A stretch of DNA of 64,000 nt from Streptomyces capitiformicae (GCF_002214185.1 NZ_CP022161.1:248001-312000), one strand, 5' to 3'. Counted from the stretch's first letter, positions 20,367-29,872 are shown. A program made the numbers and translations. The notes: generated by a model not told the origin, from the letters alone.

Positions 20367-20766
20367 TCAGTGCCGGGTGGATCTCCAGCACCCAGGAGAT
20401 CGATGGCCGGAGCGCAGCCGGTGGAGAGGTGGAGGCACGAGCTTCGTGCTGTCGATGCCGGCGGCGGTGCAGTGCGCATCGCTGTGCCGGAGCACGCCCC
20501 GTCGTCGTGGACCGCGGCGGGGGCTGTGACGCCGGAGGCGAGGGCGTGCCCGCTGGGGTGGACGGGCATCGCTGGTGTGACCTCGTGGTGCATGGCCGCC
20601 ATGTTGCTCGTGCCGGAAGCCCGGGCAGGCGGCACGTGGGGGACGGCGCGGCTGTTTCGTGGTGGACGAGAACGGCAGGCGTCGCCACCAGCGCGATGAC
20701 GGCAGCGCCTGTCCACCGGAGCAGTGCACCCCCAGCGGCGCCTCCTCGGTGAGCGGCTGTCGCCAT
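20367..20766 (-). pseudogene. Broken DUF6153-like small secreted/membrane protein
   Basis: The N-terminus (20766) has a membrane anchor WTGAAVIALVATPAVLVHHE in one frame. The His/Met-rich middle (MAAMHHEVTPAMPVHPSGHA, DDGACSGTAM) is in a second frame. The end (HCTAAGIDSTKLVPP) is in a third frame, stopping at 20367. The pieces join into one small His/Met/Cys-rich protein of a type common beside actinomycete copper genes. Two shifts disrupt it. A CsoR-like site precedes it and csoR is next, so it probably once belonged to the copper response. Confidence 0.65.
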
Positions 20767-20809
20767 GGCTTCCATCCGTGCTGAGCTGAAACGTCCGGTC
20801 CCGCGTCGA

Positions 20810-20827
20810 TACACCCGGGCGGGGGTA
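20810..20827. promoter_or_regulatory. CsoR-box-like sequence upstream of the DUF6153-like remnant
   Basis: TAC-A-CCC, a GGGC centre and GGGG-GTA form a G/C-tract inverted repeat with TA ends, the general look of CsoR operators. It lies 44 bases upstream of the remnant's start and downstream of csoR. Confidence 0.35.
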
Positions 20828-20876
20828 AGTGGGCGACTGGAACGGCGGGGCACGGGAACACCCGTTGCGACGGTGG

Positions 20877-21251
20877 CTACAGACGCAGTGCGCGGCGCAG
20901 GGTGTCGTTGAGTTCTGCGAACTTCTCCTCAGCTTGGGTGGTGTCGGTGCGGGCGGCGTCGGTGACGCAGCCGCGTACGTGGTCGTCGAGCAGGCCCAGG
21001 GCGACTTCCTGCAGAGCATGGCTGGCGGCGCTGATCTGGGTGAGGACGTCGATGCAGTAGCGGTCGCCGGTGACCATGCGGGAGATGCCGCGTATCTGGC
21101 CTTCGATCTTGCTCAGGCGGGCCAGGTGGTCGGTCTTGTGGCTGGTGTAACCGGGTGCGGCGGTGTGCTGTTCGTACTTGTGGCTGGTGTAACCGGGTGC
21201 GTCGGTGTGCTGTTCGTGCGCGTGGTGAGGGGTGGCCGGAACGGTGGTCAT
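20877..21251 (-). CDS. csoR: CsoR-family copper-sensing repressor
   Basis: A 124-residue all-helical regulator. The copper ligands C66, H91 and C95 keep exactly the spacing of CsoR Cys36-His61-Cys65 (RYCIDVLTQ and DDHVRGC). The four-helix core runs from about residue 40 (ARLSKIEGQIRGISRMV). An unusual N-terminal extension has two copies of a 14-residue unit rich in histidine (EQHTDAPGYTSHK and EQHTAAPGYTSHK). Copper binding releases it from DNA. It starts 6 bases after the stop of the Cu-ATPase gene, so both are in one unit and the repressor controls itself through the operator upstream of the ATPase. Confidence 0.92.
   Translation of the reverse strand: MTTVPATPHHAHEQHTDAPGYTSHKYEQHTAAPGYTSHKTDHLARLSKIEGQIRGISRMVTGDRYCIDVLTQISAASHALQEVALGLLDDHVRGCVTDAARTDTTQAEEKFAELNDTLRRALRL
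21132..21215. repeat. 42-base tandem duplication inside csoR
   Basis: Two adjacent 42-base units, nearly identical, encode residues 13-26 and 27-40 of CsoR. The copies differ at one amino-acid position in the repeated core (D/A) and at the last residue. It is a recent in-frame duplication in the His-rich N-terminal tail. Confidence 0.85.
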
Positions 21252-21257
21252 TGGGTT

Positions 21258-24050
21258 TCACCTCCCCTCGTGCATACCGCCGGACGTGGGGGCCGTATAG
21301 CGGTCCGGGTCGTCATCGAACGTGGCGGCGCAGTGGGCGGAGCAGAAGTAATAGGTGCCGTGCTCGCTCTGCCGCTGTTCGGCAGCGGTCGCCTTGTCCA
21401 GCCGCATGCCGCACACGGGGTCCGTGACCATGCCGTCGCCGTCACCCCTGGAGGCGGGGTGGTGGTGCCCGTGATCAGCCGTGGTGGCCGTGCTCCCGGC
21501 CGGGGCGCGGTCGGCGGCGGACTCGACCCGGGGCTGGACGCTCGCGGGCTGGGCGTCGGGCAGTGGCTGGGTGTGCCAGCGGCGTAGCCGGGAGGCGTTG
21601 GTGACGACCGACAGGGAGCTGAGTGCCATGGCCGCGGCGGCGATGATCGGGCTGAGGCGCAGGCCCCACAGCGGGTACAGGGCACCCGCGGCGAGCGGGA
21701 CGCCGACAGCGTTGTAGACCAGGGCGAAGAACAGGTTCTGTCGGATGTTGCGCATGGTCGCCCGCGACAGGCGGATCGCCGTGACGACTCCGCTCAGCGA
21801 GCCGGAGATCAGAGTGATGTCGGCGGCCTCGATGGCCACGTCGGTGCCGGTGCCGATGGCCAGGCCGACATCGGCGGCGGCCAGGGCGGGGGCGTCGTTG
21901 ATGCCGTCGCCGACCATGCCGACGGTGCGGCCTTCGCCCTGCAGGCGGCGGATCTCGTCGGCCTTGTGCTCGGGCAGCACCTCGGCCAGCACCCGGTCCA
22001 CGCCCACTTGGGCGGCGATCGCCCCAGCCGTGCGGGCGTTGTCGCCGGTGATGATGACGACGTCGATGCCGAGGCGCTGGAGGGCGGCGATGGCGGATAC
22101 GGAGTCGTCCTTGACCGTGTCGGCGACCGCCAGCACACCCGCGGGACATCCGTCGACCGCTGCGAGCACGGGGGTCTTGCCCTCGGCCGACAGGTCGGCC
22201 GCGACGAGGTTCAGGGCGGTGGTGTCGATGCCGACGTCGCCCAGGAGCCGGGCGGTGCCGACCAGGACGGCGCGTCCGTCGACGGTGGCCTGGACGCCTT
22301 TGCCGGTGACCGAGTCGAAGCCGGTCGCAACGGGCGGGCGAAGTCCGCGGTCGCGGACGCCGGTGATGATGGCTTGCGCGAGCGGGTGCTCGCTGTCGGC
22401 CTCGGCTCCCGCGACCAGCCGCAGCAGCAGCGTCTCGTCGAATCCCTCGGCGGTGTGGACGTCGGTCAGGACCGGCTTGCCCTCGGTGACGGTGCCGGTC
22501 TTGTCCAGGACCACCGTGTCCAGCTTGTGCGCGGTCTCCAGGGCTTCGGCGGAGCGGATGAGGATGCCGGCCTGGGCGCCCTTGCCCGTACCGACCATCA
22601 CCGACAGCGGAGTGGCCAGGCCCAGCGCGCACGGGCAGGCGATGATCAGTACCGCCACCGCGGAGACCAGCGCCAGGGTCAGCTCGGGCGACGGCCCCAG
22701 GGTGAACCAGACCGCGAAGGTGCCGATCGCGATGGCGATCACCGCGGGCACGAAGTACGCCGAGACGGCGTCGGCGAGCCGCTGGATGGGGGCCTTCGAC
22801 GCCTGGGCCTGCTGCACCAAGCGGATGATCTGGGCCAGCATCGTGTCCGCGCCGACCTTGGCCGCCCGCACCCGCAGAGACCCGGTGCCGTTGACGGTGG
22901 CCCCGATGACCGTGTCCCCGGTGCGCTTGGTCACGGGTATCGGCTCGCCGGTGACCATCGACTCGTCGACCGCGGAGGAGCCGGAGAGAACCTCGGCGTC
23001 GACGGGGATCTTCTCCCCCGGCCGGATGACGATCTCGTCTCCGACCACGACGTCCTCGATGGGTATCTCGCTCTCGGTGCCGTCGCGCACCACGCGGGCG
23101 GTACGGGCCTGCAGTCCCAGCAGCGCACGGATGGCCTCGCCGGTGCCCGCCTTCGCACGGGCCTCCAGCAGCCGCCCGAGCAGGATGAGGGTCAGGATGA
23201 CGCCCACGGCTTCGTAGTAGACCTCCCGCAGGTCCTCCGGCAGCAGGCCGGGGGCGAGGGTGACGAGCAGGCTGTACCCGTAGGCGGCACTGGTGCCGAG
23301 AGTGATCAGGGAGTTCATGTCGGCGGCGCGGTGGCGCAGGGTCAGCCAGCCCGTCATATGGATCGGCCACCCGGTGTAGAACATCACCGGGGTGATCAGC
23401 GCCAGTTGCAGCCAGTGGTTCAGCATCCAGCCGGGCACCCAGTCCGCGCCGAAGAGCTCGTGTGCCATCACGGCGAAGAGCACCGGGGCGGTGAACACGG
23501 CGCCGGTCAGCACCCTTCGGGTGAGGTCCTTGATCTCCGTCTGCCGCTCGGCGCCGTCCGCGGCCTCCGCCTCGGCCGCCGTCCGTTCCTCACCCGTCGA
23601 CGGCGGCCCGCCGACCACAGGAGCAGAGGCAGCCGTGGCACTGTGACCGTCCGGGGCGGGCGGTGCGGAGCCTTCCGCGGGTTCGACCAGCAGCGTGCCG
23701 TGGATCATGTTCATGCCGCACGCGAAGCCGAAGGAACCCGGCCGCTCCGGGTTCAGCCGCACGGTGGTGCGGGTGTGGGCGGGCAGGCCCGCGCCGACCT
23801 TGAGATCGGGGAAGACCACACGGGAGGTGCACTCGCCGGCCTCCTGCCGGTCGAAGACCAACTCCACCGGTGTGCCCTGGCGGACCTTGATCACGTCGGG
23901 GCTGTAGCCGCCCCGTACCGTCACCTCGACCCGCTGGACGCCGCCTTCCAGCCGGGCGGCACCGGCCCGGCGCGGCCCGAAGAAGTACCACCCGAGCGCA
24001 GCGACCAGCACGGCCGACGCCAAGATCACAACGACATCGATGGCACCCAT
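21258..24050 (-). CDS. Copper-exporting P1B-type ATPase with N-terminal cupredoxin and C-terminal YHS domain
   Basis: A 930-residue membrane ATPase, longer than ordinary CopA. After one N-terminal membrane segment comes a cupredoxin-like domain (about 38-125) with possible ligands in [14 protein letters not shown] and [13 protein letters not shown], replacing the usual HMA domain. The ATPase core has [24 protein letters not shown] (about residue 470), [11 protein letters not shown] (about 514), SEHPLAQAI and [10 protein letters not shown]. The C-terminus has a His tract (DHGHHHPAS) and a YHS metal domain ([23 protein letters not shown]). It exports Cu(I) from the cytoplasm. csoR follows 6 bases downstream and a CsoR-type operator precedes it. 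Confidence 0.94.
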   Translation of the reverse strand: MGAIDVVVILASAVLVAALGWYFFGPRRAGAARLEGGVQRVEVTVRGGYSPDVIKVRQGTPVELVFDRQEAGECTSRVVFPDLKVGAGLPAHTRTTVRLNPERPGSFGFACGMNMIHGTLLVEPAEGSAPPAPDGHSATAASAPVVGGPPSTGEERTAAEAEAADGAERQTEIKDLTRRVLTGAVFTAPVLFAVMAHELFGADWVPGWMLNHWLQLALITPVMFYTGWPIHMTGWLTLRHRAADMNSLITLGTSAAYGYSLLVTLAPGLLPEDLREVYYEAVGVILTLILLGRLLEARAKAGTGEAIRALLGLQARTARVVRDGTESEIPIEDVVVGDEIVIRPGEKIPVDAEVLSGSSAVDESMVTGEPIPVTKRTGDTVIGATVNGTGSLRVRAAKVGADTMLAQIIRLVQQAQASKAPIQRLADAVSAYFVPAVIAIAIGTFAVWFTLGPSPELTLALVSAVAVLIIACPCALGLATPLSVMVGTGKGAQAGILIRSAEALETAHKLDTVVLDKTGTVTEGKPVLTDVHTAEGFDETLLLRLVAGAEADSEHPLAQAIITGVRDRGLRPPVATGFDSVTGKGVQATVDGRAVLVGTARLLGDVGIDTTALNLVAADLSAEGKTPVLAAVDGCPAGVLAVADTVKDDSVSAIAALQRLGIDVVIITGDNARTAGAIAAQVGVDRVLAEVLPEHKADEIRRLQGEGRTVGMVGDGINDAPALAAADVGLAIGTGTDVAIEAADITLISGSLSGVVTAIRLSRATMRNIRQNLFFALVYNAVGVPLAAGALYPLWGLRLSPIIAAAAMALSSLSVVTNASRLRRWHTQPLPDAQPASVQPRVESAADRAPAGSTATTADHGHHHPASRGDGDGMVTDPVCGMRLDKATAAEQRQSEHGTYYFCSAHCAATFDDDPDRYTAPTSGGMHEGR

Positions 24051-24097
24051 GGGCTTCTCGCCTCCCTTGGAGGGTCACTGTCCAGCCTGCGCTCGGG

Positions 24098-24116
24098 TAC
24101 CCCTGCCAGGTAGGGG
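24098..24116. promoter_or_regulatory. Probable CsoR operator upstream of the Cu-ATPase
   Basis: TACCCCT at 24098 and AGGGG ending at 24116 form a G/C-tract inverted repeat (CCCCT, 7-base spacer, AGGGG), 48 bases upstream of the ATPase start. The pattern and place fit CsoR autoregulation. Confidence 0.55.
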
Positions 24117-24253
24117 CTGAACGGCCCACTGGTCATGGGCCGTCCGGCCCCAGACCGCCTCACCAGCCAGGGGGACGATGGACGTGAGGGCAAGAAGTCC
24201 CCGGGAGCCCATCCAGCGCCCGGTCGTCGATAAGCCGAAGCAGGTGAGTGGCA

Positions 24254-24520
24254 ATGATGTTCTGGCACGCCCACGACATGAGCGGATGGGGCTGGTTCGG
24301 GATGTCGATCGGCATGGTCGCGTTCTGGGCACTGATCATCACAGCCCTCGTGCTGGTCTTCCGTGCCGCCAACCGGCCCCACGAACACACCCACACCCCC
24401 ACCGCCGCACCCACACCGCAGCAGATCCTCGCCGAGCGGTTCGCCCGCGGGGAGATCGACGAAGAGGAGTACCGGCGCCGCCTGAGCGCGCTGCACTCCG
24501 GCCCTCTCCCCAAAACCTGA
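24254..24520 (+). CDS. Small SHOCT-domain membrane protein
   Basis: About 88 residues. One transmembrane segment (MSIGMVAFWALIITALVLVF) is followed by a His/Thr/Pro linker and a SHOCT motif (QQILAERFARGEIDEEEYRR). The N-terminus is Met/His/Trp-rich (MMFWHAHDMSGWGW). The ATG at 24254 is preferred, with AGGTGA 6 bases upstream; a GTG at 24248 is possible. Such proteins often sit beside copper or heavy-metal genes; the biochemical role is unknown. It is divergent from the Cu-ATPase and could share its operator. Confidence 0.8.
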   Translation: MMFWHAHDMSGWGWFGMSIGMVAFWALIITALVLVFRAANRPHEHTHTPTAAPTPQQILAERFARGEIDEEEYRRRLSALHSGPLPKT

Positions 24521-24572
24521 AACCCCGGCCGCCCCATTGCGGCCCACAGCCCTCCGCCGAAGGAGGCCCGTG

Positions 24573-24827
24573 ATGAACGACAAGCGCAACTACGGCATGT
24601 ACGCCCTCGCAGCCGCGATCGTCGTCGTCGGCGCACTGATCGTCGGCGCGTCCCTGGAAAGCCTGGTCTGGCTCGCCCTCGTCGCCGCCTGCCCGCTGAT
24701 GATGTTCTTCATGATGCGCAGCATGCACGGTCAGGGCATGCACGGCGGCCACGATCAGCACCGCGACGACCGGGACGAGGACCCGCTGCACAAGCACGAC
24801 CACCACACCGGTCCGGGCCGGCCCTGA
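24573..24827 (+). CDS. Small Met/His-rich membrane protein
   Basis: An 84-residue protein with two membrane segments (MYALAAAIVVVGALIVGASL and LVWLALVAACPLMMFFMM) and a tail rich in Met, His and Asp (MRSMHGQGMHGGHDQHRDD, HKHDHH). It resembles DUF2933-type proteins of metal-resistance loci. GAAGGAGG precedes the ATG at 24573. It follows the SHOCT protein by 52 bases and is likely co-transcribed. A periplasm-facing metal-binding tail is plausible; function is unproven. Confidence 0.75.
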   Translation: MNDKRNYGMYALAAAIVVVGALIVGASLESLVWLALVAACPLMMFFMMRSMHGQGMHGGHDQHRDDRDEDPLHKHDHHTGPGRP

Positions 24828-24855
24828 CCGGACCGGACCGGACCGGACCGGACCG
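24826..24855. repeat. Six tandem copies of GACCG
   Basis: A perfect 5-base microsatellite, six units, begins at the stop codon of the preceding gene and ends just before the ATPase remnant. It can slip in replication and may mark the junction where the ATPase lost its 5' end. Confidence 0.9.
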
Positions 24856-24858
24856 GAA

Positions 24859-26067
24859 GTGCGGGCCCTGCGCGCCCGCACTCTGGACATGATGGTGCTG
24901 GTCGCCGTCGGCTCCGGCTGGCTGTACTCCCTGATCATCACGCTCACCGGGGGCGGCGACGTCTTCTACGTGGCCGCCACCGTCCTGGCGTCCTTCGTGC
25001 TGCTGGGTCACTGGTTCGAGATGCGCGCCCGGGGCGGCGCCAACGACGCCATCTGCACACTGCTGGATCTCGCCCCGACCAAGGCCCTCGTCCTCCGCGG
25101 CGGGGTGCCGGTCGAGGTACCACCGCCGAGGTCGTGGTCGGCGACCTGTTGCTGGTCCGCCCCGGAGCCAAGATCGCTGTCGACGGAGTCGTGGAGGAGG
25201 GCGAGAGCGAGGTCGACGAGTCGATGGTCACCGGCGAGAGCCTGCCGGTGCACAAGGCATCCGGCGCGCAGGTGGTGGGCGCGACCATCAACGCCAACGG
25301 CACACTGCGAGTACGCGCCACCAAGGTCGGTGCCGACACCGCCCTGGCCCAGATCGTCAAGCTGGTCCAGGAGCCGCAGAACTCCAAGGCACCGGGGCAG
25401 CGGCCGGCGGACCGGGCGGCGTTCCGGCTGGTCTTCGTCGCCCTGATCGGCGGCGCCGTCACCTTGGCGGTCTGGCTGCCGGCCACGGAGCGCCCGCTGG
25501 GCGCCGCGATGCTGTTCGCGATCACCGTCGTGGTCATCACCTGCCCGGACGCCCTGGGACTTGCGACCCCGACGGCCATCATGGTGGGCACCGGCCTCGG
25601 GGCGAAACGAGGCGTGCTGTTCAAGAACGCCGTCGCGCTGGAGGCATCCGCCGGCATCCAGGTCGTCGTCATGGACAAGACCGGCACCCTGACCAAGGGC
25701 GAACCGGAAGTCACCGACGTGGTCACCGCCCCCGGCACCGATGAGGCAGAGTTCCTGCGGCTCGTCGCGGCGGTGGAGCGCGAGTCCGAGCATCCGCTGG
25801 CCGAAGCCGTCGTACGCCATGCCGACGCCCGTGCTGTGGGGCCCGCGAGCGCCCGGCACTTCGAGAACGTCCCCGGCCATGGCTCGACCGCCGTCGTCGA
25901 CGGCAACCGGGTCGCGGTCGGCAACCGCCGCCTGGCGCTGCGCGAAGGGGTGGACCTCGGCCCCTTGGCCGACCGCCGCGCGGAACTGGCCGACACCGGC
26001 CGCACCGTCGTCATCGCCGCTATCGACGGACAGGCGGCAGGCCTGATCGGCATCGCCGACGCTGAAA
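24859..26067 (+). pseudogene. Truncated and frameshifted heavy-metal P-type ATPase
   Basis: The first frame (24859 to about 25125) gives transmembrane region [19 protein letters not shown] and [17 protein letters not shown]. The second frame (from about 25130) gives [31 protein letters not shown] and [15 protein letters not shown], then stops matching at LIGIADA near 26067. The N-terminal metal-binding region and the first membrane helices are missing, as is the whole hinge and C-terminal membrane part. The metal motif reads CPD ([13 protein letters not shown]) where functional pumps have CPC or CPH. It cannot be active. The downstream end abuts the 3' end of the nitroreductase gene. Confidence 0.88.
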
Positions 26068-26073
26068 ACACCC

Positions 26074-27066
26074 CTACGGCTCGATGTCGAGCACGTCTTC
26101 CACCGGACGACGTGGCGTCCCGGGACCCTGCTTGCCGTATCCCAGGCGCAGCACCATCTGGACGAACCCCATCGCCGACTGCGGGTCGCGCACGGCCCAG
26201 CGGAGTTCCGGCCACTCGAGGGCGTGGGACGTGAGCGAGGTCGCCAGCCCGTCCAGGGTTGCTTCGAGCAGGACGCGCTCCATCGCCTGCCCCGCCTTCA
26301 GCCAGTCCTCGGGCCGGTCGCCGGTGGTGCCCAGCAAGGCAAGATGTGGCTTGCTCTCGAATGTGGCCACATCGCGGCCGGGCACGGCGCGTCGGCCCGC
26401 GAAGTCGCGTACCGGGGCCTTTCCGTCCCGCTTGCGCGGGCCGAAGGCGTAGTCGGGGATTCCGTCGGCCGACCCGGCAGCGGTGTCGGGGCCGATACGG
26501 GTCCAGCGGACGAGGTCCTCGAGCTGGCTGGGGTCCAGCGAGTCACGTCCCTCGGCATCGTGGACCAGGTCCAGCACGGTTTCCGCGTGCCATTCGGAGG
26601 AAAAGAGCAGCCGCGCTCCTTCCCGCAGGGCAGCACCACAGAGGGCGTCCTGTACGGCCTGGGGTATGTCCTCGTCCGAGAACGGATAGCGGCTGGTGTG
26701 CCGGCGGCGGATGGCGGGGTACAGCGGCGCAAGGTCGGTCTCCGGGAGTACGGGACCGGCCAGCTCCACCAGCGCGAGCAGCTCCGGGTCCGCCGGGTCC
26801 GGCAGCAGCCGGGTGGTCGGCTCCCAACCCACGTGAGCGGCGCTGACGCGCAGGTTGAACAGGGCCGCGCCGCATCCGATGTGCAGGGCGCGGTGGGTGG
26901 GGTCGGCATGGGGCATGGCCCGCTCGGGGTCCGACCGGACGTGGAAGGCGCGGGCGCCGCGCAGGTAGCGGAACTTCCACGGCTGAGCGTTGTGCATGGA
27001 CGGTGCGGCTGCGGCGTCGCTGACGAGAGCAGCCACGGTTTTCGCGTCGAGCGCTTGTGCTGACAC
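26074..27066 (-). CDS. Acg-type nitroreductase-family protein
   Basis: A 330-residue protein. FMN-binding parts of a divergent nitroreductase are visible: [20 protein letters not shown] and [17 protein letters not shown], with [20 protein letters not shown] later. This is the Acg (Rv2032) family, two fused half-domains with a covering lid, induced in mycobacterial dormancy; in Streptomyces they lie with universal-stress and CBS genes. Enzyme activity is uncertain for the family. The GTG at 27066 is chosen because GGGAGG stands about 7 bases upstream. Upstream frame extension is shadow. Confidence 0.82.
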   Translation of the reverse strand: MSAQALDAKTVAALVSDAAAAPSMHNAQPWKFRYLRGARAFHVRSDPERAMPHADPTHRALHIGCGAALFNLRVSAAHVGWEPTTRLLPDPADPELLALVELAGPVLPETDLAPLYPAIRRRHTSRYPFSDEDIPQAVQDALCGAALREGARLLFSSEWHAETVLDLVHDAEGRDSLDPSQLEDLVRWTRIGPDTAAGSADGIPDYAFGPRKRDGKAPVRDFAGRRAVPGRDVATFESKPHLALLGTTGDRPEDWLKAGQAMERVLLEATLDGLATSLTSHALEWPELRWAVRDPQSAMGFVQMVLRLGYGKQGPGTPRRPVEDVLDIEP

Positions 27067-27161
27067 CGAGGGCCTCCCTCCGGGAGTCGGCTGGCCTGGC
27101 ACAACGGTGGCCTGCCTCTCCTCACGGTAGTCGCGGCGCGCCCGCACAGCTGAGCTGAACC

Positions 27162-27177
27162 ATGACGATAACGTCAT
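27162..27177. promoter_or_regulatory. Perfect 6-4-6 palindrome in the divergent promoter region
   Basis: ATGACG-ATAA-CGTCAT lies between the Acg-type gene (minus) and the membrane protein at 27281 (plus). The AT-rich stretch to 27215 that follows is rare in this window and probably holds the promoters. It is a candidate operator for an unknown regulator. Confidence 0.4.
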
Positions 27178-27280
27178 CACCGCTCTCTTATAGGGGCAAA
27201 TTGTCACTTTTCTATCGGCGTCGAATCGGAGAGGTACACCGACGGCAGCGTCGGCTCCGAGTGCGAACAGGAGATGGGCT

Positions 27281-27793
27281 GTGAACTTCACCGAGCGCGA
27301 GTGGTGGACCCTCGTCCACGGCATGATCCTCGGCGCCGCCTTCCTGCTCGCTTTCGCCGGCGGGCTCGCCGAGCTGTACAGCCTCAAGCCCGCCCTGATG
27401 ACGCGAGTGGGAGTGGTGCAGCGGATGCGGCGGGTGCGGATCGGGGTCACCGCCATGGCGGTGGCGGCATGGGCGACCGTGATCACCGGCACCTGGGTCG
27501 TCTATCCCTGGTACCGGGAGAAGACCCCCGACAGCCCCAGGTCACAGCTGCTCGCCGACCCGGACACGGCGGACTGGCACGAATTCGGCATGGAGTGGAA
27601 GGAACACATCGCCTGGCTCAGCCCGATCCTGGCCACCACCGTCGTCTTCATCGTCTGGTACTACGGCCCCGGCCTGATCCGGCACAACCGGGTCCGCCGC
27701 ACCACCATCACCCTGTTCGTCCTCGCCTTCGCCTTCGCGGCGGTGGCCGGGGCATTCGGCGCCTTCATCACCAAGGTGGAACCCGTCCGGTGA
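27281..27793 (+). CDS. Four-helix membrane protein of unknown function
   Basis: A 170-residue protein with hydrophobic segments LVHGMILGAAFLLAFAGGLA, GVTAMAVAAWATVITGTWVV, HIAWLSPILATTVVFIVWYY and TLFVLAFAFAAVAGAFGAFI. Histidines in or near the helices (WWTLVHGM, WHEFGMEWKEHIAW) recall haem or metal ligands of small quinol or cytochrome-type membrane proteins, but I do not recognise a named family. The start is GTG with GGAG upstream. It is followed 47 bases later by a second membrane protein, so they probably form a unit. Confidence 0.75.
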   Translation: MNFTEREWWTLVHGMILGAAFLLAFAGGLAELYSLKPALMTRVGVVQRMRRVRIGVTAMAVAAWATVITGTWVVYPWYREKTPDSPRSQLLADPDTADWHEFGMEWKEHIAWLSPILATTVVFIVWYYGPGLIRHNRVRRTTITLFVLAFAFAAVAGAFGAFITKVEPVR

Positions 27794-27840
27794 CCAGGCT
27801 CTGCAAGCAGTGACCCAGGCTCTGAAAGGAGGCCGCGGGC

Positions 27841-28215
27841 ATGGAAGCCAGGAACGCGGCGACACCGTCCGGAGGCGGACGGGAAGAGGATTTTCCCCTC
27901 AGCGAGAAGGTGGAGGGGCCGATCTCGGCAGCGATCATCGCCGCAGGCGTCGGAGCCACCGCACTGGGGCTTCTCACCACGCTCGCCGAGGCCAGCACGA
28001 CGGTGCACGACGGCCTGGAGTGGAGCGACTCGGTCGGCCCGCTGTCCGGCAAGACCATCCTGGCCGTAGTCGTGTGGCTGCTGGCCTGGGCCGTCCTTTA
28101 TGTCGCACTGCGCAACAAGCCGTTCGAAACCGTGCGGGCCTTCGTCATCAGCCTCGCGCTCATCGCCCTCGGAATCCTCGGAACCTTCCCCCTGTTCTTC
28201 CAGCTCTTCGCATAG
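27841..28215 (+). CDS. Three-helix membrane protein of unknown function
   Basis: A 124-residue protein with segments AAIIAAGVGATALGLLTTLA, TILAVVVWLLAWAVLYVALR and AFVISLALIALGILGTFPLF. AAAGGAGG stands well placed before the ATG. It is likely cotranscribed with the preceding membrane gene. No catalytic motif is seen. Confidence 0.72.
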   Translation: MEARNAATPSGGGREEDFPLSEKVEGPISAAIIAAGVGATALGLLTTLAEASTTVHDGLEWSDSVGPLSGKTILAVVVWLLAWAVLYVALRNKPFETVRAFVISLALIALGILGTFPLFFQLFA

Positions 28216-28341
28216 CCCCTGACGCCGCACGCCCCGGCGTTCAGTGCCCGACCGTGGCGGACACAGGCAGGCGTTCGCTGAACGTCTTGCCGCCATCGCG
28301 GGATTCGTAACAGGGTGGAAGGTCCCGATGAGGGGGCGGTT

Positions 28342-28854
28342 ATGGTCGGTGCCATGCCAGCTGCCCCTGAATCCGTCCACGCGACCGCTCTCACGCTGCG
28401 CCCCGCGACACGCGCCGACCTGCCCACGGTGCTCGCTCTGCTCGCTGACGAGGAGAGGGTGATGGACCCGGCGACGCTCGTAGTTGATGAGGCGTACGAG
28501 CATGCTTTCGCGGCGATCGACGCCGACCCGCGTAACGAAATTTTGGTCCTGGTCGAAGGCGTCGACGACCAGGGTGATGGCGGCAGGGTGGTTGGCTGTC
28601 TGCAGGTGACGTACATCCCGGGCCTGGGCAAGGGCGGGGCCGAGCGGGCCCTGATCGAGGCGGTGCGGGTCCGCGCGGACCGTCGAGGCGGCGGGCTCGG
28701 ACGGATCTTGATGGAGCGCACGATCGAGCGGGCGCGCACGCGGGGCTGCGCGCTTGTCCAGCTGACCAGCAACAAGCGGCGCGAGGATGCGCACCGCTTC
28801 TATGGCGGGCTGGGCTTCGCGCGCAGTCACGACGGGTTCAAGCGCGCTCTTTAG
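28342..28854 (+). CDS. GNAT-family N-acetyltransferase
   Basis: About 170 residues. Beta-alpha GNAT fold: LTLRPATRADLPTVLALLAD at the start, GGRVVGCLQVTYIPGL, the acetyl-CoA loop VRADRRGGGLGRILMERTIE (R/Q-x-x-G-x-G/A type), and HRFYGGLGFARSHDGFK at the end. It transfers an acetyl group from acetyl-CoA to an amine; substrate not predictable. Two ATGs (28342 and 28354) are possible. The stop overlaps the end of the IS remnant on the other strand. Confidence 0.85.
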   Translation: MVGAMPAAPESVHATALTLRPATRADLPTVLALLADEERVMDPATLVVDEAYEHAFAAIDADPRNEILVLVEGVDDQGDGGRVVGCLQVTYIPGLGKGGAERALIEAVRVRADRRGGGLGRILMERTIERARTRGCALVQLTSNKRREDAHRFYGGLGFARSHDGFKRAL

Positions 28855-29872
28855 CGTCCGGCGCCAGTCACTGGTGCCGGTGGGCGGAGACTGCGGAGCC
28901 AGACGATCGCGCCGCGGAGGTGAAGTGCTGCGAGGTAGCTCTCGGGGGTCTTGTCGTAGCGGGTGGCGATGCCGCGCCACGCCTTCAGTTTGTTGATCAG
29001 GCGCTCGACGGTGTTGCGGTCGCGGTAGAGCCCGGCGTCGTGGGTCACGGGCCGTCCGCCGCGGCGGCCCTTCTTCTTCCGGTTGGCGGCCTGGTCGGCC
29101 TTCTCCGGGATGGCCCCCCTTGATCCCACGTATGCGCAGGTGGGTGCGGTTACGGCGGGAGGAGTACGCCTTGTCGCCGGCGACCGCGTCGGGCCGGGTG
29201 CGCGGCCGGCCCACCGGGCCGCGGACCTTGATGCCCCGCAGGACGGGGATGAACTGCGGACTGTCGGCGGCCTGCCCGGGGGTGAGCACGAAGGACAGCG
29301 GACAGCAGCGCCGTTCGGATGAGAGGTGCACCTTGCTGGTCAGCCCGCCCCGCGAACGCCCCAGGGCGGCGGCCTTCAGCCGTGCGCGGGCGCCGTCGGC
29401 GAACCCGGCGCCGCTGGCACGGGCGAGGTCGGCCGCCTCGACACCTTCCGCACCTTCTTGATCCTTTTATCCCTTCCTGTGGCCCCCTTTGACTGCTCGG
29501 TGGCCTGCTCCAGGGCGGCCAGGACGTCCTCGCTCAGCCGTGCGCCCGCCGCGTCGTGATGCGCACGGGCGGTCGTGGAGTCCACGCTGACCAGCGAGAG
29601 GCCCACCTGTCCACGCCGTGCGGCCTCACCGATCATCCCTTCCATGAGAGCCTGGAACACCCCGGTGTCACGTCACTGGCAGAACCGGTCGTAGACCGTT
29701 GACCAGGCCCGAACTCCTCCGGCATCTCCCGCCACTGGCTCCCGGTACGGAACCGCCAGATCACGCCCTCGAACTGGTCCCGCAGCCGGTGCGGATACGG
29801 CCCGTACCCGCCTATCGGCAGCAACGGCTCCACCAACACCCAGTCATCATCGCCCAGTTCGCGTCTCACCAC
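28851..29872 (-). mobile_element. Degenerate IS5-family insertion sequence (transposase pseudogene)
   Basis: The transposase starts at 29872 (RRELGDDDWVLVEPLLPIGG) and continues through several frames. A frame change and a nonsense TGA lie near 29675-29700 (before DTGV/FQALMEGMIGEAARR). The first catalytic aspartate is in SLVSVDSTTARAHHD, the second in AVAGDKAYSSRRNR, and the glutamate region is RNTVERLINKLKAWRGIATR, giving the DDE order of IS5-type enzymes. At least two more shifts occur near 29380-29450 and 29120. It ends at 28851. Terminal inverted repeats could not be identified with confidence. The element is dead. Confidence 0.88.

Noticed and set aside
21966..24113. 715-residue open frame opposite the Cu-ATPase gene
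   Set aside because: Same shadow effect; the translation is a low-complexity run of Asp, Gly, Val and Arg without domains.
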